From NCBI GenBank assembly GCA_913056285.1, contig CAJXNE010000008.1:1-22644 (forward strand): a stretch of 22,644 nt of DNA. The letters are read 5' to 3'. Made by a program: the position numbers and the translations under genes. Under the pieces are notes generated by a model. It had not been told where the DNA came from. It was given only the letters and a program-made list of their open reading frames with translations, and made no database searches. Of this stretch, positions 14,995-20,775 are shown in pieces. This DNA is from an uncultured Zetaproteobacteria bacterium (GTDB lineage: Bacteria > Pseudomonadota > Zetaproteobacteria > Mariprofundales > Mariprofundaceae). Every line of letters begins with the position of its first letter. Within the stretch, counting starts at the first letter, position 1.

Positions 14995-16619
14995 GCAATC
15001 ACATCCAGCAGATTCAAAGAGGACGGCGCCATCCGGGTGAGTTGATCAAAGCTGCGCTGCTTTTCCACATCGGGCGACGTTTGTGCGGCCAGTAGAAACA
15101 CCTCTTTATAGCCAATATCCTGCAATCGTGTTTCCAGACGCTGGATATGTTCGCGAATAAACTGGCCAACGCCAGCCTGATCAGCGTAGATACGGGCATG
15201 CACGGATGTATCGGAAATGCTGGCATCCACCTTCATTTTTCCCAGTCCGGTCAGATCCAGTGCAAACAGCACACTGTAGGATTGTTCAGCTCCACCACCA
15301 TGTTCGCCATCTTCCTGTGATGATTGATACTGCTGCTGCACGGACATGTATACGCTCACCAACTGCTGCCCGACCAGCATGGGCAATTCAAAACGGATCG
15401 GATCGCCATGCATCTGCGCCAGCACATTCAGCGCCTGATTCGATTCAATCCGGGCTGTGCTGTGCTGTGCAAGTTCAGTCAATACCTTGAGGATTTCAGC
15501 ATGGGTGGTATGACTGCTCTGAATATTGGAGAGTTGCAACATCAACGCTTTCAAATCCTGTAGCATCGCAGGGTGGTGGACGGCTTGCTTTGATAAACCC
15601 AATAATTTGGCTTCCATGCCCGTACCGGACTGGCGAATCAGTTGCCCCAGACGCTCACCGTCCACCGGTTTATCCACGGTCGATACGCTTGCCGCCAACC
15701 AGTTCTCCAGCTCTGCCAAGATCGAATTCACAGGCAGGTCGGTATTGATCAGGCCAGGCAACAGACTGCGCATAGCAGTCATATTTTGCGACAGCGGTTC
15801 ATGGCTAACTGGCATGTTATTTTTCAATATGGACATCATGTTGTCGGCGGTGTTTTTCTGCACTGACAGAATCTGAAATTCAGCAGGTGCTTTGCTCATA
15901 CGCAGCACCAACACATCGCCTTTGACAACGCTTTCTGGCGCGACGGTTTCAACCAGTTTCCCCTGAATATTGAGTTGCACCTGGCCGTTAGGCAGGCGCT
16001 TTTGCACCATGGCCGCTGCAACATCGCCAACAGCCAGTTGGAATGTCGCCATTCGGGCAGGCAAGGCGTCTTTGCCTGCATGCTTTGTGGCTGTCTGGTG
16101 TATGGTCTGGTGTGTGGCCGGGTGTATGGCTGGTCGCGGCAGAAGCTCCAGCTCTACTTTGTTATGGGCTCCGGCATGCATGCGGACTGAAACGGTTTGA
16201 CCTTGTTTTAATCCGCCGACGACAGTCGTCTGAATCTGGTGCGCCGACACTTTGGCCGGATGCTTTGGGTCAGGCACGGATAGGCCAATCGTCATTTTCC
16301 CCGCCTGTACATGTTCAAGTTTGGCGGACATGACGTTTGCTGACTTCATGTGCGCCAGCAGATCAGCAGGTAGTCTGGACAGGACTGTTGCTCTGGGTCG
16401 AGCCTGCTGCGCGGTGGCCTGCGCTCCGGTATTTTTTGTCCTGCTGGGCCCCAGCCAGAACAGCTCGATGCCAGCCTTGCCTGCAAATGAGGATTGTCTG
16501 GCCACAAAACTCACCGCCTTGCCCAGCAATGAGGCAGGCAAGCCTTTAATGATAAATGTCTCACCATTGAGCGTGACCTTGAAGGCACCCTTGGCCGCTT
16601 TCTGCACCACCGCGCTCAT
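14991..16619 (-). CDS. FliK-like flagellar hook-length control protein (C-terminal Flg_hook domain)
   Basis: The protein has 542 residues from the ATG at 16619, preferred because AGGAG lies about 6 nt upstream; the frame extends to an ATG at 16754 (587 residues) that has no ribosome site. Most of the protein is low-complexity, Ala/Gln/His/Lys-rich and without membrane segments. Residues about 440-520 form the FliK-type C-terminal domain: LDLTGLGKMKVDASI, then YADQAGVGQFIREHIQRLE and a strand ending VFLLA. In flagella, FliK measures hook length and then its C-terminal domain makes FlhB change substrate. Here the partner gene encodes an isolated FlhB C-terminal domain, a pairing also seen as ylqG-ylqH in Bacillus. 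Whether it acts in flagellar assembly is inference; no other flagellar gene is in the window. Confidence 0.78.
   Translation of the reverse strand: MSAVVQKAAKGAFKVTLNGETFIIKGLPASLLGKAVSFVARQSSFAGKAGIELFWLGPSRTKNTGAQATAQQARPRATVLSRLPADLLAHMKSANVMSAKLEHVQAGKMTIGLSVPDPKHPAKVSAHQIQTTVVGGLKQGQTVSVRMHAGAHNKVELELLPRPAIHPATHQTIHQTATKHAGKDALPARMATFQLAVGDVAAAMVQKRLPNGQVQLNIQGKLVETVAPESVVKGDVLVLRMSKAPAEFQILSVQKNTADNMMSILKNNMPVSHEPLSQNMTAMRSLLPGLINTDLPVNSILAELENWLAASVSTVDKPVDGERLGQLIRQSGTGMEAKLLGLSKQAVHHPAMLQDLKALMLQLSNIQSSHTTHAEILKVLTELAQHSTARIESNQALNVLAQMHGDPIRFELPMLVGQQLVSVYMSVQQQYQSSQEDGEHGGGAEQSYSVLFALDLTGLGKMKVDASISDTSVHARIYADQAGVGQFIREHIQRLETRLQDIGYKEVFLLAAQTSPDVEKQRSFDQLTRMAPSSLNLLDVIA
16093..16128 (-). 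repeat. Three 12-bp tandem units in the fliK-like gene
   Basis: On the plus strand the units read GTCTGGTGTATG, GTCTGGTGTGTG and GCCGGGTGTATG. On the coding strand they give the tetrapeptide pattern His-Pro/Gln-Ala/Thr-Thr/Ile in the segment AIHPATHQTIHQTATKH. The frame is kept whatever the copy number. Confidence 0.85.
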
Positions 16620-16842
16620 CACTTCTCCTGCCGGCATATGCGACAACTGACCAGAAATAATTCTCAGCACATTGGGCGATCCTTTGGACAGCGAAACAGT
16701 ACTCCATGAAGCTGCATCAGCTTTGCCTATCGCATCGATTCTGCCTTCAGGCATCGGAATGCTTCAGTATCATGTTGTTATTTCATTTAACATTGGATCA
16801 CCCATAGAGTCGCCATCAAATAAGCTGTCGCTCTAATAACCC

Positions 16843-16858
16843 AGCAAGCCGCCTGCCA
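16843..16858 (-). promoter_or_regulatory. Sigma-54 (RpoN) promoter for the fliK-like operon
   Basis: The minus strand reads TGGCAGGCGGCTTGCT. The RpoN consensus is TGGCACGRNNNTTGCW; this site matches all invariant positions (GG at -24, GC at -12, 10 nt between them) and differs at two weak ones. It lies just after the kinase stop and faces the fliK-like gene. Transcription would start near 16832, leaving a leader of about 78 or 213 nt depending on the start codon. Flagellar genes are often sigma-54 dependent. Confidence 0.62.
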
Positions 16859-16882
16859 ATTCAGTTGCCAGCGCAAGATGAA

Positions 16883-19156
16883 TCAAGAATCTTTATGTTT
16901 CACCTGCGGGTTCAACACTTTCTGAATAGCCTGGCTGAGCACGGAAATGCGGAATGGTTTGTTAATCAGTTCAGCATGATCTTCATACACTTCCGGCTCC
17001 AACGGCTGGGTGCGATCATAGGCGGTTAAAAAGATAATGGGGATTTCCGATGAAATTTTCCGGATGCGCCTGGATGCCTGAATGCCGGTCAGGCCGGGCA
17101 TCAGGATATCCATGAAAATCAGTCGAATGTCATCCTGATGCTTTTCAAATTGCTCGATAGCCACTTTACCATTCCAGGCTTCAATGGTTTGATAACCCAT
17201 GCGAGCCAGCACCTCACAGGTTGATTCGCGGAATACCTGATCATCATCGACAACGAGAATTTTTTCGCCATGCCCTCGCAACAGCGTATCCTGATGGCCG
17301 GTTACGCGATCCGCAGTGGATTCAGGCAAATAAATATGGAATGTCGCGCCTGCACCTTCAATGCTTTCAACATGGATTGTACCGCCAATCTGATGCACAT
17401 AGCCATATGCCATGGACAAGCCGAGCCCTGTACCCTGCCCCACTTCCCGGGTGGTAAAAAAGGGATCAAAAATACGACCCAATACATCTTCAGAGATACC
17501 ATGGCCATTGTCCTGTATTTGCAAATGCAACAGTTTGCTGGAAGCAATTTGCGGATGTTTGCGTAAAAAAGCTTCATCGGCATCCATTGCTTCCAGTCCA
17601 AAGGAAATACGCGGCATGCTGACGTCCTGCACAGCTAACGCGGCATTTTGCAGCAACTGCATCAGCACTTCCTGTAATTTTTTCAGGTCAGCGCGAACAA
17701 CCGCAGGCTCAGCGCCCTCACGTGTGAGTTGTTCATCAATATTCAGATTGAACTGGGCATGGCTAGGCAATACCTGCAAAGCAACAATCTGGAATTTCTC
17801 GAGACAGTCTACGATATCAATCGGGGCGGCGCGCAACATACTCTTTTTGGCAAAAGACAGCATACTGTCAATCATGGCTGCGGAACGCTCGATCAGTTGT
17901 TCGATACGCTTGATCCGATTCAGGGTTTGTTCATCCTCTGTCGATTGTTTAATCAGGAACACGTTACCGTTCATGCCCGCCAGCGCATTGTTAAATTCAT
18001 GCGCAATACCGCCTACCAATGTGGCTGTGGTTTCCATGCGGCGCACCGTTTCCAGTTGTTCAGTCTGTTCCTGCTGCCTGTATTTGCGTGCACTGATATC
18101 GTTGATAATACCAAACACCGTTTCAAGCTTGTCCTGCTTATCATAATGGAGCATCACCGATTCTCCGAACCAGCGTGTGCCATTGGCATGCTTCACTTCA
18201 TAAGCAAAATCCAGTCGCTTATCATGTTTTTCAATCGCCTGCTGCAACTGCCTGTGATTACCGTATAGCTGCGCACTGGATTCTGTCCATGCCCACAGGC
18301 TACTCCCGGTTATTTCATTCGGTGACTTATTTAAAATCGTAATACATTTTTCGGACATGCCGCTATAAGTCTCGCCATCATCCGAGCGCCAAAAGCACGA
18401 GGGAAACAAAGCCATCATGTCTGTCAAATGCGATTCGATATCACTGCTGGCATGTTTGAGATGGTCGAACACCTCCAGAATTTCAGCCGCCTCATCGGGC
18501 AGCTCTTCTTCCAGTGCATGAACAGCATCATCATCCAGATTGTCATTATCCAGACTGTCATCATCAATGGCCTTACGCAGTTTCTCTACCGGCTCAACCA
18601 GTTGATGGCTGAGCGTAAAGTGCAGCGCCTTGATCGAAAGTATCACCAGCAGCAGCATGAGCATAGCGCCCCATGCCGTGGCCGAGAAGATGGCAACTTC
18701 CACCGGGCGATCATCCAGCACCAACACCAGGGTGGATTGATGCCCGGGAATACTGCGTCTGTAGATATGTAAGTTACTATGCAGCGCCATCTGCTGATTG
18801 ATGCTATTGATATTCCCCGGAATACTTGCTTCCAGTTGCGGCTGCTGCTCTTTGCTTAATGCAATATGCATCAATTCACCACTGGCATCCACCAGTAAAA
18901 TGGCGGAAATAAGCTGTTCCTGAATCAGGGCATCGCTTTCTTCGCGAATCGAACGCTCATCCTGCTGGTCCAGATGTTTAGCAAATTCTCTGGTTTGATA
19001 AGTAAGTCGATGATCAGCCATCAGATCGAGGACATAGTCTTCAATACTATGGAAAGTAAGAAGGAAAAGAATGCCAAGCAACGCAAAAAACATCCCGCTC
19101 CAAAGCAGAATGGTTTTGGTCAGTTCGTGCTTTAAAGTATGGTGGACATGGCTCAT
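16883..19156 (-). CDS. Hybrid sensor histidine kinase with PAS and receiver domains
   Basis: The protein has 757 residues from the ATG at 19156, preferred because GGGAG lies 5 nt upstream and the likely promoter -10 box sits at 19221-19226; the frame is open to 19246 but that start would be upstream of the promoter. Order: TM1 at about 16-35 (LLWSGMFFALLGILFLL), a periplasmic sensor of about 120 residues, TM2 at about 157-177 (SATAWGAMLMLLLVILSI), an acidic linker, PAS (about 245-360), HisKA with H386 (GGIAHEFNNALAG), HATPase with N504, D549 (DNGHGIS) and GTGLGL (575-580), and a receiver with D637-D639, D683 and K733. All catalytic residues are present. A hybrid kinase of this type usually signals to a separate phosphorelay or regulator, none of which is adjacent. 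The ligand is unknown. Confidence 0.93.
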   Translation of the reverse strand: MSHVHHTLKHELTKTILLWSGMFFALLGILFLLTFHSIEDYVLDLMADHRLTYQTREFAKHLDQQDERSIREESDALIQEQLISAILLVDASGELMHIALSKEQQPQLEASIPGNINSINQQMALHSNLHIYRRSIPGHQSTLVLVLDDRPVEVAIFSATAWGAMLMLLLVILSIKALHFTLSHQLVEPVEKLRKAIDDDSLDNDNLDDDAVHALEEELPDEAAEILEVFDHLKHASSDIESHLTDMMALFPSCFWRSDDGETYSGMSEKCITILNKSPNEITGSSLWAWTESSAQLYGNHRQLQQAIEKHDKRLDFAYEVKHANGTRWFGESVMLHYDKQDKLETVFGIINDISARKYRQQEQTEQLETVRRMETTATLVGGIAHEFNNALAGMNGNVFLIKQSTEDEQTLNRIKRIEQLIERSAAMIDSMLSFAKKSMLRAAPIDIVDCLEKFQIVALQVLPSHAQFNLNIDEQLTREGAEPAVVRADLKKLQEVLMQLLQNAALAVQDVSMPRISFGLEAMDADEAFLRKHPQIASSKLLHLQIQDNGHGISEDVLGRIFDPFFTTREVGQGTGLGLSMAYGYVHQIGGTIHVESIEGAGATFHIYLPESTADRVTGHQDTLLRGHGEKILVVDDDQVFRESTCEVLARMGYQTIEAWNGKVAIEQFEKHQDDIRLIFMDILMPGLTGIQASRRIRKISSEIPIIFLTAYDRTQPLEPEVYEDHAELINKPFRISVLSQAIQKVLNPQVKHKDS

Positions 19157-19220
19157 GCATGCTCCCTTGACCTGCTCACTTGGTTCTCTCCCTGAACCGG
19201 CTCCATCCGATTCATTCGCC

Positions 19221-19250
19221 ATTATAGCCTGCTGACACATTAACAATCAA
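19221..19250 (-). promoter_or_regulatory. Sigma-70 promoter for the hybrid kinase
   Basis: On the minus strand TATAAT (19221-19226) is a perfect -10, with TTGATT (19245-19250) 18 bp upstream. A start near 19213 would put a 57-nt leader before the kinase ATG at 19156 and excludes the longer reading-frame starts. Confidence 0.5.
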
Positions 19251-19259
19251 ACTTATAAT
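19232..19259 (+). promoter_or_regulatory. Sigma-70 promoter facing the small ORF
   Basis: CTGACA (19232-19237) and a perfect TATAAT (19254-19259) are 16 bp apart. The site overlaps the opposite-facing kinase promoter, so the two probably compete or share control. It would start transcripts near 19266, only about 18 nt before the ATG of the small ORF. Confidence 0.5.
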
Positions 19260-19283
19260 CTCTAGGTGTAATCCTTATGGCAG

Positions 19284-19472
19284 ATGGCTGATTACACACC
19301 GGTCAGAGCTGAAGATTTGCCGGAAACAAGAAACCGCGGAATGTCCGAAACCTTTGCTAGCCTGGGGCTATTGATTGCCGGCGCGTTTGCATTTAATATT
19401 TTTTCCGCTGATTTCCCAATTCTTCCTCGGCTTTTCCGCCGATATGATTCAGGCCATGCCTGCAGTGAATGA
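19284..19472 (+). CDS. Small membrane-like ORF, possibly frameshifted
   Basis: As written the ORF gives 62 residues with one hydrophobic segment (LGLLIAGAFAFNIF) and a C-terminus that does not look natural. Removing one T from the T6 run at 19399-19404 changes the reading to NIFPLISQFFLGFSADMIQA and carries it to a stop at 19492-19494, giving about 69 residues with a longer hydrophobic stretch. I do not recognise either form. A good promoter precedes it, but the ribosome site (AGGTG, 15 nt away) is too distant. It could be a real small protein with a sequence error, a decayed gene, or noise. The extended form would overlap the convergent L,D-transpeptidase stop by 11 bp. Confidence 0.32.
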   Translation: MADYTPVRAEDLPETRNRGMSETFASLGLLIAGAFAFNIFSADFPILPRLFRRYDSGHACSE

Positions 19473-19483
19473 TTTGGACTGTA

Positions 19484-19948
19484 TTATTCAATAATGCGAA
19501 CGGATTCTCCTACAAAAACGTGCTCAAATAGCGCCAGCATATCTTCATTTTTCATGCGAATGCAGCCATGCGATGCAGGGGTGCCGATTTTATTCTCTTC
19601 GTGCGTGCCGTGGATATAAATATAACGCGCATGCGTATCGACAGCGCCGCGCCGGTTTTTGCCGGTTTCGCAACCATCCAGCCATAGAATACGGCTCAAA
19701 ATCCAGTCCCGCCGGGCATCATCCGTTTGCGGATCATAGATACAAAATGGTTTCCGCCCACAAAATGCTGTCAACAGGGGCAAACCATCACCGATCTTTT
19801 CGGCAATGCGATGTTTGCCCAGCGGCGTCTGAAAACTGCCCTGCCGGTTGCCTGCGCCGGCAGCTGCGGTGGATACAGGATAAGCATAGCGCACGCCTGT
19901 TTTGCGGCGGTGATAGAGCATTTGTTCGGCAATGGAAATCATGATCAT
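19484..19948 (-). CDS. L,D-transpeptidase (YkuD family)
   Basis: The protein has 154 residues, essentially only the YkuD catalytic domain. It starts MIMISIAEQMLYHRR, continues with YPVSTAAAGAGNRQGSFQTP, and ends with the active site IHGTHEENKIGTPASHGCIR: H113, H116, H127, catalytic C129 and R131. These enzymes form 3-3 cross-links or attach proteins to peptidoglycan at meso-DAP. There is no signal peptide or membrane anchor, which is unexpected for a wall enzyme; the same short form without signal occurs in other proteobacteria, so export or role is unclear. Start at 19948 or the next ATG at 19942 is uncertain, with a weak ribosome site. Other wall enzymes in the window (Mpl, M23) are not in the same operon. 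Confidence 0.9.
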   Translation of the reverse strand: MIMISIAEQMLYHRRKTGVRYAYPVSTAAAGAGNRQGSFQTPLGKHRIAEKIGDGLPLLTAFCGRKPFCIYDPQTDDARRDWILSRILWLDGCETGKNRRGAVDTHARYIYIHGTHEENKIGTPASHGCIRMKNEDMLALFEHVFVGESVRIIE

Positions 19949-20020
19949 GGGCGCATTGTACGCGACGATGATATTTTCACCATGCGATGAATTTCTGCAT
20001 CAAACCCAGAGTACATGGGA

Positions 20021-20049
20021 CTTGAATCCTGCCATCACAAGCCCTACAC
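20021..20049 (+). promoter_or_regulatory. Candidate sigma-32 heat-shock promoter for grpE
   Basis: CTTGAA (20021-20026) matches the RpoH -35 box exactly. CCCTACAC (20042-20049) keeps the first CCC and the A of the -10 consensus CCCCATNT, with a 15-nt interval. It lies 37 nt before the grpE start and no CIRCE element is seen, so sigma-32 control is the simplest reading. Confidence 0.5.
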
Positions 20050-20086
20050 AATGCCGGACTGAGAAACAGAGCAAGGAGACACAATC

Positions 20087-20692
20087 GTGACAGCGAAAAA
20101 AGATGATATAAGGGATGAACTGGAAGAGGCGCTCCAGCTCGATGAAAATGCTGATGAAGGCGATACGGAGTCAGAAAGCATTCAGCTCGATGAGAATGGT
20201 GATGAAGTCGATACGGAGACAGATAGCGAAGAACAGGCCATTGATCCGCTGGCAGCTGCAGAGAACGAAATTGCCGAATTGAAGGATACCGTTCTGCGCA
20301 TGCACGCCGATATGGAAAACCTGCGCAAACGCACCCAGCGCGAAGTGGCCGATGCGCATAAATTCGGCGTCGAACGGTTTGCCACAGCTTTGCTGGATGT
20401 GGTGGATAATCTGGAGCGCGCGCTGGAAGCCGAAGAGGGTAATGAAGCCGCTGTGCGCGAAGGCGTGCAACTCACGCTCAATAGCTGGCATGAAATGATG
20501 AAAAATTTTCAGGTCGAGCGTGTCGATGCTGTCGGTAAAACCTTTGACCCGCATTTGCATGAAGCGCTGACCCAGATGCCCAGCGATGAGGCTGAAGGCA
20601 CTGTAGTCGCCCAGCATGTGGCCGGTTATACCCTGCATGGTCGTTTGATTCGGCCGGCCAAAGTATTGGTCTCCAGTGGCCCGGCGAGTTAA
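20087..20692 (+). CDS. grpE: Nucleotide exchange factor GrpE
   Basis: The protein has 201 residues from a GTG at 20087, supported by AAGGAG 8-9 nt upstream; no ATG fits the frame. Residues 1-55 are very acidic and contain a 16-residue tandem duplication (LDENADEGDTES and LDENGDEVDTET). Residues about 60-110 form the long coiled coil (ENEIAELKDTVLRMHADMEN, LRKRTQREVADAHKFG), and the C-terminal beta wing has FDPHLHEALTQMPS and VAGYTLHGRLIRPAKVLVS. GrpE releases ADP from DnaK and acts as a thermosensor. It lies 83 bp before dnaK, which has its own heat-shock promoter. The acidic N-terminus is longer than in E. coli. Confidence 0.96.
   Translation: MTAKKDDIRDELEEALQLDENADEGDTESESIQLDENGDEVDTETDSEEQAIDPLAAAENEIAELKDTVLRMHADMENLRKRTQREVADAHKFGVERFATALLDVVDNLERALEAEEGNEAAVREGVQLTLNSWHEMMKNFQVERVDAVGKTFDPHLHEALTQMPSDEAEGTVVAQHVAGYTLHGRLIRPAKVLVSSGPAS
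20135..20230 (+). repeat. 48-bp tandem duplication in grpE
   Basis: Copies 20135-20182 and 20183-20230 are adjacent, both start CAGCTCGATGA, and share 40 of 48 bases by eye. Each encodes 16 residues of the acidic N-terminal tail (QLDEN to SI/SE). Differences are scattered, so the event is not brand new. Confidence 0.9.
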
Positions 20693-20701
20693 ATCAAGGG
20701 G

Positions 20702-20730
20702 GTTGAAATTGTTCAAAACGCTCCCCATAA
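20702..20730 (+). promoter_or_regulatory. Sigma-32 heat-shock promoter for dnaK
   Basis: GTTGAAA (20702-20708) and CCCCATAA (20723-20730) are separated by 14 nt, an almost exact match to the RpoH consensus CTTGAAA-N14-CCCCATNT. The -35 also forms the inverted repeat TTGAA-N4-TTCAA. Transcription would start about 38 nt before the dnaK ATG. Confidence 0.75.
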
Positions 20731-20775
20731 ATGAATTCACAGACAAGTTTCAAACACGTTTAGGAGAATGTAAAA

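Noticed and set aside
16093..16128. Short repeats considered as a CRISPR array
   Set aside because: Units are contiguous without spacers and in frame within a coding gene; no Cas gene is present.
19157..19246. N-terminal extension of the hybrid kinase
   Set aside because: The extended start lies upstream of the probable -10 box, and GGGAG supports the ATG at 19156.
19949..20775. CIRCE operator for HrcA near grpE or dnaK
   Set aside because: I looked for TTAGCACTC-N9-GAGTGCTAA and found none; sigma-32 style sites are present instead.
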